From Microbacteriaceae bacterium (GTDB lineage: Bacteria; Actinomycetota; Actinomycetes; Actinomycetales; Microbacteriaceae), in the NCBI GenBank assembly GCA_025352325.1, contig JANXTR010000050.1, positions 16,502 through 80,501 of the forward strand: 64,000 bases of DNA, written 5' to 3'. The notes beneath the pieces were generated by a model, which saw nothing but the letters and a program-made list of their open reading frames with translations, ran no database searches and was not told the origin of the DNA. Shown piece by piece: positions 1 through 7,541 of the stretch; the first letter of the stretch is position 1, and each line of letters opens with the position of its first letter. The translations under genes were made by a program, and so were the position numbers.

Positions 1-131
1 TGGGTCAACGGCCCCCCGGGGTCGCGATGTTCTTGGTAGGAACTGTCACGACTCTAAGCCCAATACGACGAACCGCGCCACTCGGCGCCGGGGAGTCGCG
101 AAGGTCGAGCCGGTGCTGCAGAAAGCACCAA

Positions 132-1082
132 GTGAATATCAAGCTGGATGACGCCCTGGCGTCATTGAAGGACCGCACTAAGGAGAAGCTGACCCCCGCG
201 CCGAAGGTGCTGGTCAAGGACGGCTCGTTCGACGTCGACAAGCTGCCCATCGGTGCCGAGTGGCACCGACTCACGGACGTCGTCGCCGTCGTGTTCGACC
301 TCAAGTCGTCCACGAATCTCGAGAAGGGCCGGAAGCCGGCCAGCGTCGCTAGCATCTACGACGCCGGAGTCGGCGGAGTGGTTCGCGTGTTCAACACGCA
401 CGGTGCTGACTTCGTCGACATCCAGGGTGACGGAGGATTCGGCCTCTTCTGGGGCGACCGTCGCTACGAGCGCGCTGTGACGGCAGGCATCACGATTCGC
501 ACCTTCAGCATCGACTTCGAAGCGCAGCTCAAGGCCAAGTGGCCCGACGCACCGACGACGGGCTTTAAGGTGGGTATCGCGAGCGGGCCGGTCCTCGCGA
601 AGAAAGTCGGGCTGGAGCGCCACCTGAACCTGCAGGAGCCGGTCTGGGCTGGGCATCCGGTCAACTACGCCGCGAAGCTGGCTCAGCAGACCGAGCCCGA
701 ACTTCTCGCGATCACCGCGTCCGTCTGGGACGCGATCGAGAACAACGACTACCTCACGTTCTCTTGCACCTGCAACGGCGGCCCGAAGCTCCTCTGGGAG
801 AGCGCGACCTTCGACAAGATCCCCGACGAAGAGCGCTACGGCCAGACGATCGAAAACCACTGGTGCAAGGTCCACGGCGAGGAATACTGCAATGCAATCC
901 TCGACGGCGAAACGAAGCGCAGCGTCGTCGAGGCACAGCGGCATGCTCGTACCCTCCTGGGTTACGGCAGCCCGCAGTTGATCACCCTCCGCAAGTCTCG
1001 GGACCAGTTGCGGGCTTCCCTGGCTGAGGAGCGCCGCAGCGCTAACGCGGAGGCCCTGGTCGCCCGGTTGCTGCGGAGCTAG
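132..1082 (+). CDS. pycC: Pycsar nucleotide cyclase (PycC-type class III cyclase)
   Basis: Probable cytosolic pyrimidine cyclase that makes cCMP or cUMP after phage infection and thereby activates the membrane effector encoded next. The class III cyclase core spans about residues 45-195: the first metal-binding Asp is D56 in FDLKSST, the second is D100 in DIQGDGGF, and NYAAKL (N178) matches the conserved substrate-contact Asn region. A C-terminal extension has a CxC pair (C212, C214) and a CxxHxxxxC cluster (C245, H248, C253), which suggests a metal-binding sensor segment. I chose the GTG at 132 (316 aa) because GAAAG lies just upstream; the frame is open back to an ATG at 27. The stop is 2 bp before the next ATG. 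Family assignment rests mainly on the effector partner. Whether the base is C or U cannot be read from the sequence. Confidence 0.8.
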   Translation: MNIKLDDALASLKDRTKEKLTPAPKVLVKDGSFDVDKLPIGAEWHRLTDVVAVVFDLKSSTNLEKGRKPASVASIYDAGVGGVVRVFNTHGADFVDIQGDGGFGLFWGDRRYERAVTAGITIRTFSIDFEAQLKAKWPDAPTTGFKVGIASGPVLAKKVGLERHLNLQEPVWAGHPVNYAAKLAQQTEPELLAITASVWDAIENNDYLTFSCTCNGGPKLLWESATFDKIPDEERYGQTIENHWCKVHGEEYCNAILDGETKRSVVEAQRHARTLLGYGSPQLITLRKSRDQLRASLAEERRSANAEALVARLLRS

Positions 1083-1084
1083 GG

Positions 1085-1630
1085 ATGTTTGCCCGGAGCA
1101 GGGAAGCCGCGACAGCGATGAGCGAGCGTTTGCTCAAAGAGCGTTTGCTTCGCGAAGTTCGCGAGGAACTCGTGCGCGCGGACGGCAAGGCTTCTCTGCT
1201 CCTGGCGGCGGCCAGCGTCGTGATCGCCGCGGTTCTGTCCGCGATGTTGGCAGGGTCCTGGGATCCGCGCCTCCTCGACGATCGAATTGAATGGCTCTGG
1301 TGGCTGGGCGCTGCGTTCGGCGTGCTCGGCTTCGTGGGTCTGGGCTATGCGGTGATTCCGCGCACCAAGTTCCGCGGCATCCGCACCCCTTCCATAATCG
1401 CCTTCTATGGCGATATCGTCGCCGCGCCCGCCGACGAACTAGACAGTTTGCTCGCCTCGACCGCGGCGATGGGCGACGCCGCCCTATCAGACCAGCTTGT
1501 GATCAATTCCGGGATCGTTAGACGGAAGTACCTGGGCATCAAGGCAGGCATGTGGGCCTACGCGGGGTCCGCTGTCTTGGCGTCGATCGCGATGCTCGTG
1601 AACTACCTGGTTCTCGTCCAGGCGCCCTAG
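1085..1630 (+). CDS. pycTM: Pycsar effector, membrane protein (PycTM, DUF5706-like)
   Basis: Predicted effector of the Pycsar defence system: a small inner-membrane protein that, when it binds the cyclic pyrimidine nucleotide made by the upstream cyclase, impairs the membrane and stops phage growth. The protein (181 aa) starts with an amphipathic, charged helix (LLKERLLREVREELVRADGK) and has three hydrophobic segments at about residues 39-60, 70-92 and 153-178. The conserved central part (RTKFRGIRTPSIIAFYGDI) is of the type seen in DUF5706 proteins. The start at 1085 has GGAG six bases upstream, inside the end of the cyclase gene; an ATG at 1118 is an alternative. Two-gene cyclase-plus-TM operons are the defining layout of Pycsar. 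Confidence 0.78.
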   Translation: MFARSREAATAMSERLLKERLLREVREELVRADGKASLLLAAASVVIAAVLSAMLAGSWDPRLLDDRIEWLWWLGAAFGVLGFVGLGYAVIPRTKFRGIRTPSIIAFYGDIVAAPADELDSLLASTAAMGDAALSDQLVINSGIVRRKYLGIKAGMWAYAGSAVLASIAMLVNYLVLVQAP

Positions 1631-1667
1631 GTATCTATCGCCTAGATCCCAGCCAGCCGACTGGCGT

Positions 1668-2138
1668 CTAGGACTGTGAGGGCGCCTTCCGAGCGGCAGT
1701 GACAGCAGCGAAGTAGCGACTCGATTCAGGGAGCCACGCGAGCACCATGCCAGTGACGATCGCGACCGTCGCGGCAATGGAGATCGGATCGAGCCGTCCC
1801 GCGAAGGTCAGGAGGAGGAGGAAGGCCGCGATGACAGACAAGAAGATGCGAGCGGGGCCGTAACCCCGCAACACTGCGAAGGCGATGTAGACGCGAAGGG
1901 CTAAGCCAACGACTCCTCCGACGGTCGATGTGAGAAGCACGGTCGAGGCCACAGTCGACAGGTACGAGGTCAGGGACACGATGTCTAGGACGAGGGAGAG
2001 AGCCGCAATCGCCGATCCACCGATGATGAACCAGAACGCGACCCACACGAGTGTCGGCGGCTTGATCTTGGTCTGCAGCGGCCCTCGGAAGAAGCCAGTC
2101 GGTTGAGGCTTCACGGGAGTTGGCGTCTGCTGCGTCAT
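1668..2138 (-). CDS. Hypothetical membrane protein
   Basis: Unrecognised 156-aa protein with four predicted membrane helices (about residues 28-52, 58-82, 87-105 and 115-135). It has a short Pro/Thr/Gln-rich cytoplasmic N-terminus and a basic C-terminal tail. I start it at the ATG in MTQQTP; the frame can be extended to a GTG at 2177. It faces the Pycsar operon tail to tail and lies between it and the integrase, so it is probably cargo of the same integrated element. No catalytic motif is visible. It resembles the generic small membrane proteins common in Microbacteriaceae, and I infer no function. Confidence 0.5.
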   Translation of the reverse strand: MTQQTPTPVKPQPTGFFRGPLQTKIKPPTLVWVAFWFIIGGSAIAALSLVLDIVSLTSYLSTVASTVLLTSTVGGVVGLALRVYIAFAVLRGYGPARIFLSVIAAFLLLLTFAGRLDPISIAATVAIVTGMVLAWLPESSRYFAAVTAARKAPSQS

Positions 2139-2188
2139 AGCCCGAAGGTACCGGGGTGAAACGAATCTGAGGATCACCCATTCGGGGG

Positions 2189-2542
2189 TTAGAGCAGGGT
2201 CGGCCCGCTCGGGTCCGAGTCCCAGCCCGCGTCTTCAATCGGCTTCCGGTTGATGATCAGCATGTCGCCCATCTTCCACAGGCTGAACCCGTCGAGGTCG
2301 ATCCCTCGGTAGGGGCCGTGGCCGTGCCAGCGCCTGTCGATGCCGTAGTCGCGGATCAAGATCAGCGTCCGAGTGTGCAGGAGGCCGAACCCGAGAGCGT
2401 TCGCGCGCCGAGTCATCATGTAGCTGTGACTGCCGTCCTTCGACGTTCTCCACGGCGCGGTCGCGAGGTACTCGCGCGCGGCATCCACCAGCCACGGGGG
2501 TGCGGCGGGGTCGTATTGGTCGGGAAAGGTGGCGTCGGTCAC
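2189..2542 (-). CDS. Hypothetical protein, integrative-element cargo
   Basis: Unrecognised 117-aa soluble protein. The GTG start is set by a strong ribosome site (GGAGGAG, six bases upstream). The same frame runs on upstream through the integrase gene, which must be shadow. The product is rich in Trp, Tyr and Asp, with repeated aromatic/charged patches (APWRTSKDGSHSYMM, WHGHGPYRGIDLDGFSLW). It has no signal peptide and no membrane helix. It lies 41 bp downstream of the integrase on the same strand and is probably co-transcribed with it. It could be an element-specific accessory factor, but nothing in the sequence proves this. Confidence 0.55.
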   Translation of the reverse strand: MTDATFPDQYDPAAPPWLVDAAREYLATAPWRTSKDGSHSYMMTRRANALGFGLLHTRTLILIRDYGIDRRWHGHGPYRGIDLDGFSLWKMGDMLIINRKPIEDAGWDSDPSGPTLL

Positions 2543-2583
2543 CAGGTACTCCTCCGGTCGGTAGAGCCGACCCAGGGAGCCGA

Positions 2584-3798
2584 CTACTCGGCTTTCGCGG
2601 TCCTCATCCGGTGCGAGGCGCGAACATCTGACAGCGCCGCGGTGACCACAGCGTCCCGACCCTGCGCGAGGTGCTGGTACCGCATCGCCGCCGCACTGGT
2701 CGAGTGCCCAAGCCGGTTCATCAGCTCGGGGAGAGTCGCGCCGATCTGCGCGGCGTAGACAGCGGCGGTGTGCCGGAGGTCGTGGAACCGCAGATCGGGC
2801 CGACCGGCCTTCTCGCGTGCCTTGAAGTAGGTCTTCGCGAGTGTCGAGGGCATCATCCACTTGTTGGGATCCGCTGCGGAGGGGAATAGCAGCGCCTCCG
2901 GCCCGATCGAGACGTTCGCCAGGTGCTTCTTCACCATCGGCATCAGGTCGAGCGGAATACCGACGTCACGGATGCCCGCATCCGACTTCGGAGGCTTCGG
3001 GATGATCTCGCTCCACGCGGGCCGGTCCGGAGTCCTCGGGTGCGTCACCAACACCGCCGATCGCCTGATGCGGAGAACGCCGTCTTTGGTGTCCACGTCC
3101 TTGCGGCGCAACTCGATCAGCTCGCCGTACCGGAGCCCGCACCACGCGGCCAGCTGCACAAGCAGTTGGAGACGTTCGGGCATCGCCTCAGTGATCGTCA
3201 CGAGCTCGTCCAGCGTGGCCGGGTGGATTACGTGCCGTCGAGGCGTCTGCCCGGCGCCCTTGATGCGGGCCGGGTTGATCGCGAGGTGGCCGTCATCAAC
3301 AGCAGTGTTCAGGATCGCGCGGAACAGGCTGTAGGCCTGCGATCGACGGGTGGGGCGACCCTTTGCCGTCTTCCTATACCAGTCGTCCACGTCCTCGCGC
3401 TCGATCAGGTGCACCGGGCGGTTCTCAAAGGTCGGGAGAATGAAGCGGCTCAGGATGTCGTCGTAGAGCGCCGTCGTGCGCGGCGAAAGCGGCTCACCCC
3501 GAACAAGACGGTTCTCGAGCCAGCGCTTCGAGTAGTCACCGAAAGAGATGCTCACGGAAGCGCGGCTCTTGCTGGTCGACCAACTCCCGGTGTTGATGTC
3601 CACGACCTGCTGGGCAAGCCAGGCATCCGCGTATTTCTTCGCCGGAAAAACCTTGGTCTTCAGGACACCCTCGTGGCTAATCCGAGCCTGCCAGCTCTGC
3701 TTTCGCATGATCTTCCGCCGCTGCTTGGGTGGTTTGTCAGCGTCTCGCGGGTCATAGTCGTAGAGCTGTCGAGTCGAGCCTGTGGCCGATCTACCCAT
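2584..3798 (-). CDS. int: Site-specific tyrosine recombinase (integrase)
   Basis: Phage-type integrase (404 aa) that catalyses integration and excision of the element at a tRNA 3' end. The order is an N-terminal arm-binding region (about 30-70), a SAM-like core-binding domain (about 85-170) and a catalytic domain (about 195-390). The catalytic signature is visible: Arg in GLRYGE, the HDLRH box, the GHS motif and the nucleophilic Tyr in MRYQH. The ATG at 3798 is preceded by GAGAGGG nine bases upstream. The gene reads away from the tRNA-like attachment site 150 bp upstream, the usual layout at one end of an actinobacterial element. The protein looks full length and intact, so the element may still be mobile. 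Confidence 0.93.
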   Translation of the reverse strand: MGRSATGSTRQLYDYDPRDADKPPKQRRKIMRKQSWQARISHEGVLKTKVFPAKKYADAWLAQQVVDINTGSWSTSKSRASVSISFGDYSKRWLENRLVRGEPLSPRTTALYDDILSRFILPTFENRPVHLIEREDVDDWYRKTAKGRPTRRSQAYSLFRAILNTAVDDGHLAINPARIKGAGQTPRRHVIHPATLDELVTITEAMPERLQLLVQLAAWCGLRYGELIELRRKDVDTKDGVLRIRRSAVLVTHPRTPDRPAWSEIIPKPPKSDAGIRDVGIPLDLMPMVKKHLANVSIGPEALLFPSAADPNKWMMPSTLAKTYFKAREKAGRPDLRFHDLRHTAAVYAAQIGATLPELMNRLGHSTSAAAMRYQHLAQGRDAVVTAALSDVRASHRMRTAKAE

Positions 3799-3803
3799 GC
3801 GCA

Positions 3804-3883
3804 GTGCCCTCTCGCCGCTCGTGCCCTCTATGTGCCCTTTTCAGTTTACCTCAGACGCCTCTAAATGCACCCAAATGCCACCC
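3804..3883. repeat. Short direct repeats between int and att, candidate integrase arm sites
   Basis: Three copies of GTGCCC start at 3804, 3821 and 3832. Two near-identical copies, AAATGCACCC (3863) and AAATGCCACCC (3873), follow. They lie between the integrase start codon and the attachment core, where integrase or excisionase arm sites are normally found. The first copy overlaps the integrase ribosome site, so binding there could also repress int. The role is inferred from position only. Confidence 0.4.
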
Positions 3884-3950
3884 AGAAAGTGGCTACTGAA
3901 CAGGGATTTTCCGGTGTTTGCGGGCATCTCTAGACTACCGTGGATTCTAT

Positions 3951-3973
3951 TTCAAATCCTGTTACCCCGACCA
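3951..3973 (+). other. Attachment site: duplicated 3' end of a tRNA (tRNA-Pro type)
   Basis: The 23 bases have the form of a tRNA T-loop to CCA end: TTCAAAT loop, CCTGT stem half, TACCCCG acceptor half, discriminator A and CCA. The bases upstream do not form the other T-stem half and there is no tRNA body. This is therefore the short target copy left when an element integrates into a tRNA. An acceptor 3' half TACCCCG with discriminator A fits tRNA-Pro best. It marks the right end of the element that carries int and the Pycsar genes. Confidence 0.72.
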
Positions 3974-3989
3974 CGAGATCTGGTCGTAC

Positions 3990-5306
3990 CTACTTGCCGC
4001 TGCCCTTCGCGCAGGTCTGTTCCGCGGCCGTCTGGCCGGTCACCGAGCTTGGCAACGCGGTCAGCGCGACCGGCGCCGCCGTCGCCGGAGCGGCGCTGGG
4101 GGTGATGCCGCGCTTCTCCTTGCCCGGAGCAGCGCTCCCGCCGGCCGTGGCGCTGGGGGTCGGCGTGGCGGTCGGCGCGACCGTCGGCGCGACCGTGGGC
4201 GTCGTGGAGACGATGGATCCCCGACCGGTGTTGCCGGTGAGCGTCACGGCCAGGTCCTTGACGAGGGCGTTATTGACCGCGGCATCCGTCGAGGCGACCG
4301 GGACCACGCGATTCGGGTAGAGCGGACTCGTGGTGGTGGGGTACTGCACCATCACGATGTTCTCGAGCGGGATGCTCTTGAGAGCGAGCGCAATGCTCAC
4401 CATCGTGTCCACGCGCGCCAGCGTGTCGGAGAGTTGCATGTTCTGCGCAGCCGCCGTCGCAAGTCCGTAGAGCTGCAGCGGGTTCTTCAGCACGCCCTCG
4501 CTCTCGATCTTGCGCGCCAGGGCCGAGAGGAAGACCTGCTGGCTGCTGATGCGTCCGAGGTCGCTGCCGTCGCCGACGCCGTGCCGGCTCCGTACGAAGG
4601 CGAGCGCCTGGGATCCCTGCAGCGTGTGCTCACCGGCCGAGAGCACCAGGCCGACGTAGGGGTCATTGATCGAGTTGGCGACGCACACCGTCACTCCGCC
4701 GACCGCGTTCGACATCGCGGCGACCCCGTCGAAGCTGATGGATGCGGCATACGGGATGGTCGTCCCGGTGAGCTTCTCGATCGTCAGCACCGGGCACGCC
4801 AAACCGCCACGCGCGAGCGAGGAGTTGAGCATCCGATTCGCTGACGCCGGGTAGTAGCCGCCGTTCGCGGCCGGGCACGGCGGCAGGTTGAGGATCAGGT
4901 CGCGCGGAAAGCTGACGATCATCGCGCTGCGGTGATCCTGCGCGATGTGCAGCAGGATCGTCACGTCGTTGTTGCCCGCCCCGGAGCTGGCCGCCTGGTC
5001 GGCCTTGTTCGAGAACTGCCCGCCCTGTCCGGTGCGGGTATCCGTGCCGACCAGCAACAGGTTGACGCCGCCCGTGATGGCGTCGATGCCGGGAGGTGCG
5101 GTCGCGCCGCTCTCGTGCTGCAGGTGGACCGTCGACGTCTGCACGGTGCTGGCCAGCCGGGTCACCGCGATCGCGGCGATCGAGACGGAGCTCACCAGCA
5201 CGACGGCGACGGCGATCGCCACGGTGCGGAGGGCGATCAACCACGCGTGGGATCGACGCTGGCGACCGTGCCGCGCGACGGTCGGGAGCCCGGATGCGCG
5301 GGCCAT
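3990..5306 (-). CDS. LytR-CpsA-Psr (LCP) family cell wall polymer ligase
   Basis: Membrane-anchored enzyme that would transfer undecaprenyl-linked glycopolymers to peptidoglycan outside the cell. It has a basic cytoplasmic tail, one membrane helix (about residues 23-50) and an extracellular LCP domain (about 78-300). LCP signatures are present: GTDTR (D89, R91), NND (113-114), SFPRD (R135, D136), FVRSRHG (R239, R241) and GRISSQQ (R252). The C-terminus after about residue 365 is a low-complexity Thr/Pro/Ala stalk ending near a Cys. Total length is 438 aa. The ATG directly abuts the stop of the upstream thymidine kinase gene, so the two are probably co-transcribed. The stop lies 17 bp from the attachment site. 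Which glycopolymer is attached is not visible. Confidence 0.9.
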   Translation of the reverse strand: MARASGLPTVARHGRQRRSHAWLIALRTVAIAVAVVLVSSVSIAAIAVTRLASTVQTSTVHLQHESGATAPPGIDAITGGVNLLLVGTDTRTGQGGQFSNKADQAASSGAGNNDVTILLHIAQDHRSAMIVSFPRDLILNLPPCPAANGGYYPASANRMLNSSLARGGLACPVLTIEKLTGTTIPYAASISFDGVAAMSNAVGGVTVCVANSINDPYVGLVLSAGEHTLQGSQALAFVRSRHGVGDGSDLGRISSQQVFLSALARKIESEGVLKNPLQLYGLATAAAQNMQLSDTLARVDTMVSIALALKSIPLENIVMVQYPTTTSPLYPNRVVPVASTDAAVNNALVKDLAVTLTGNTGRGSIVSTTPTVAPTVAPTATPTPSATAGGSAAPGKEKRGITPSAAPATAAPVALTALPSSVTGQTAAEQTCAKGSGK

Positions 5307-5975
5307 TCAGCTGAAATCGCTGTCGGGGGCAGCGCCGTAGCTGAAGTCGAGGCGCGGACGACGACCGCGGTTGAGCACGCCGCCGCTCTCTTCGAGGTAA
5401 CAGGCGCCGCACAGGGGCTCGTAGCTCACCTCTCGTGCACCGTCGATCGCGACCTGGTCGCCGTCGAACACGAAGACGCCGTCGACCTTGCGGGCGTTGA
5501 ACATCGCCTTGCGGCCGCAACGGCAGATCGTCTTCAGTTCCTCGAGGGAGTGGGCGATCTCGAGCAGGCGGCGGCTCCCGGGAAAGGCGACGGTCTGAAA
5601 GTCGGTGCGGATGCCGTATGCCAGCACCGGGACGTCCTCCTCGATCGCGATGCGCAGCAGGTCGTCGACCTGACCCTCGCTGAGGAACTGCGCCTCGTCG
5701 ACCAGGAAGCACGAGACATCCCGATCCGACGCCCGGATCAACGCCGCGCGCTGCCGCGTGAAGAGCGCGAGGACGTCCTCGTCGGGGGTGATCGTGAAGT
5801 TGACGGGACGCGACGCGCCCAGGCGAGACACGATCGCGTTGTCGCCGCGGGAGTCGATCGCCGGCTTCGCGAGCAGCACCCGCTGGTCGCGCTCCTCGTA
5901 GTTGTATGCGGCCTGCAGCAGAGCCGTGCTCTTGCCGCTGTTCATCGCGCCGTAGCGGAAGTAGAGCTTTGCCAC
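5307..5975 (-). CDS. tdk: Thymidine kinase (type II)
   Basis: Cytosolic salvage enzyme that phosphorylates thymidine with ATP to dTMP. The 222-aa product has the type II fold marks: P-loop GAMNSGKST (residues 9-17), the DEAQFL motif with catalytic E94, and a C-terminal zinc lasso with C151, C153, C189 and C192. It ends exactly where the LCP gene begins, which implies translational coupling, although the two products have no obvious common pathway. A response regulator gene lies 15 bp upstream on the same strand. The gene looks intact and typical. Confidence 0.96.
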   Translation of the reverse strand: MAKLYFRYGAMNSGKSTALLQAAYNYEERDQRVLLAKPAIDSRGDNAIVSRLGASRPVNFTITPDEDVLALFTRQRAALIRASDRDVSCFLVDEAQFLSEGQVDDLLRIAIEEDVPVLAYGIRTDFQTVAFPGSRRLLEIAHSLEELKTICRCGRKAMFNARKVDGVFVFDGDQVAIDGAREVSYEPLCGACYLEESGGVLNRGRRPRLDFSYGAAPDSDFS

Positions 5976-5990
5976 GTCAGCACCCGCCCA

Positions 5991-6710
5991 CTACTCGAGG
6001 AACCCGTCCTCGGCGGCGCGGCGCATGAGATCGGCCTTCTTGCTCGCCGGGCGGCCGATCTTCGCGTACTTCTCGCGCACCCGTCGCAGGTAGGTCTTCG
6101 CCGTCTCGTACTGCACGTTCATGCGGCCAGCGACCTCGGTGGTGCTCAGGCCAGAGACATAGAGCCGGAACGCCTCCTGCTCGCCGGGGCTGAGCTTCGG
6201 ACGCAGCTGCGGGGCGGCTCCGGCCGGGAGCGGGCGCCACGGATGCGGGTGCCCGCCGTCGCTCTCCATGCCCATGATCTCGCGCGCGGCACCCATCACC
6301 TGCGACATCGGCAGCGACTTCGAAAGGAAGGTCGCGGCTCCGGCGGCCAGCGCGCGCTCGCGGGCCTCATCGGTGTCGACGCTCGACAGCACGATGACCT
6401 TGGCTCCGGCGGCGCGGCAGGTGCGCACCCGGGCCTCGATCGAGACGGCCTCCTTGAGCTGGAAGTCGATGAAGACCAGCTCGGTCGGGAAAGCGGGGCT
6501 GTGCACGAGCTGCAGCCAGCTCGGGGCGGAGAGGACGAGGTCGAAGTCGTGTGCGTGCTGCCCGATCCAGCTGCTGAGGCTGTCGAGCAGCACCTCGTGG
6601 TCGTCGAGGATCGCGAGGCGCACGCGGTGGGCGGGGACTGTGGCGGCGTGCTCGTGCTCCACGCCCGGCGCCCACGACGTCGAGGTCATGGGGTGGTCGG
6701 TGACACTCAT
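5991..6710 (-). CDS. Response regulator, receiver plus LuxR-type HTH
   Basis: Transcription factor of the NarL/LuxR response regulator class, 239 aa. A divergent receiver domain covers about residues 30-145, with the acidic pair D36-D37, phosphoacceptor D82 (VFIDFQ), S109-S110 in place of the usual Thr/Ser pair, and K131. The C-terminal LuxR helix-turn-helix spans about 173-235 (LSPGEQEAFRLYVSGLSTTE, then a KTYLRRVREK recognition helix). No histidine kinase gene is next to it, so it is an orphan in this window. An unusually long N-terminal extension of about 28 residues precedes the receiver; the start could be the internal ATG at MTSTSW. Targets are unknown. It may be co-transcribed with tdk, 15 bp downstream. 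Confidence 0.88.
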   Translation of the reverse strand: MSVTDHPMTSTSWAPGVEHEHAATVPAHRVRLAILDDHEVLLDSLSSWIGQHAHDFDLVLSAPSWLQLVHSPAFPTELVFIDFQLKEAVSIEARVRTCRAAGAKVIVLSSVDTDEARERALAAGAATFLSKSLPMSQVMGAAREIMGMESDGGHPHPWRPLPAGAAPQLRPKLSPGEQEAFRLYVSGLSTTEVAGRMNVQYETAKTYLRRVREKYAKIGRPASKKADLMRRAAEDGFLE

Positions 6711-6785
6711 GAGATAACCCTAAGCGAATGGGGTACATCCGACCCGGATGCGGGGCGCAGAGATCGTTGCGCGTCGGATCAGCGA

Positions 6786-7368
6786 TCAGAACAGCGTGGG
6801 CTGGATTTGCGCCGCCGCGACCGGACCGAGCTCGGCTGCGATCAGCCCGCGACGCTCCCCCCGCAAGCCCCCGATAGCCCGGACGATCCCGGTGGCCGGA
6901 TCGAGTCTCGGGGGACGATCCAGCCCGTGGGCGCGCAGCAGCGGCAGCACCCGCGCGGCCAGCCACCGGCGGTACTCCTTCGGCGCGGAGGAGCCGTCGC
7001 GGTACATGTCGGCGTAGCGCCCGACGAGATCCATACGGGCGCTGATCAGCGCCCTGCATCGCTCCCCTGACGTACTTCCACCCACGGTCGCTGAGGAAAC
7101 GGTGGTCGGCGCTGGCCACGATCTCGGTCCCGTCGCCGAGGGTGATTCGATATGGACTGCAACCCCGATGCGGGTTGATCGTCCAGCCGAACGGCAGCGC
7201 ATTCGCCGTGCCGGGCACGTGATTCAGCGCGGTCTTCGCGAGCACCTCGTGGAACGTGATGCCGGCGAACTCGGGGGTCTGCACCGAGCGCACCAGCGAA
7301 CTCAGCTTGACCAGCTCGGGCAGCGCATCACCCTGCTCGACCTCGATTTTTTTCCCGCTCCATCGCAT
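6786..7368 (-). pseudogene. Decayed Rv2578c-type radical SAM gene with intein remnant
   Basis: Reading from 7368, the first 69 or so codons match the N-terminal extein of Rv2578c-family radical SAM proteins (MRWSGKK, TPEFAGITFHEVL, NPHRGC). At the Cys where the iron-sulfur region should begin the reading switches to the inside of an intein: YRITLGDGTEIVAS, then DHRFLSDRGWKYV, the block B His region. The intein start (block A) is missing. After QRPY (about 7034) a second junction shifts the frame and joins directly to the C-terminal extein (DLVGRYADMYRDG, KEYRRWLAARVLPLL), ending in QIQPTLF at 6786. The whole CxxxCxxC radical SAM core and the rest of the intein are gone. A non-functional remnant with two deletions is the simplest reading. 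Confidence 0.8.
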
Positions 7369-7376
7369 CCCCTCAC

Positions 7377-7392
7377 TGGAACACATGTTCGA
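7377..7392. promoter_or_regulatory. LexA-like SOS box
   Basis: TGGAACACATGTTCGA matches the actinobacterial SOS operator TCGAAC-N4-GTTCGA at 11 of 12 defined bases. It ends nine bases upstream of the start codon of the decayed radical SAM gene (reading left). It suggests the ancestor gene was DNA-damage inducible. As I recall, the mycobacterial homologue Rv2578c is in LexA-regulated gene lists; I could not check this. The box has outlived the gene it served. Confidence 0.6.
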
Positions 7393-7420
7393 ATGTCCGT
7401 CAAGCCGAGTAGCACAGCGG

Positions 7421-7510
7421 TGGTGGCTCGCCGCAAACGGCGACGCGAGTGACGGCATCCGGGTGACGATTGCGAAGAAGGGCGACGATCACCCGAGCGT
7501 CACCTACGAT
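7421..7510 (+). pseudogene. Possible remnant of a YdeI/OmpD-associated family gene
   Basis: In one plus-strand frame a stretch of about 30 codons (WWLAANGDASDGIRVTIAKK, then HPSVTYD) resembles the N-terminal region of YdeI/OmpD-associated proteins, where WLAANHAxSxGV and AKKGxxHPSVTY are usual. The similarity stops abruptly at the next codons and no proper start or remaining body is present. It sits between the mqo stop and the decayed radical SAM gene. I treat it as a gene fragment at low confidence. Confidence 0.35.
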
Positions 7511-7541
7511 CTACCGGCAGAAGCCGCGGGGCTGACCGGAG

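Noticed and set aside
4932..7070. A 712-codon plus-strand open frame
   Set aside because: Antisense to the LCP, tdk and response regulator genes, with shadow-like composition and no motif.
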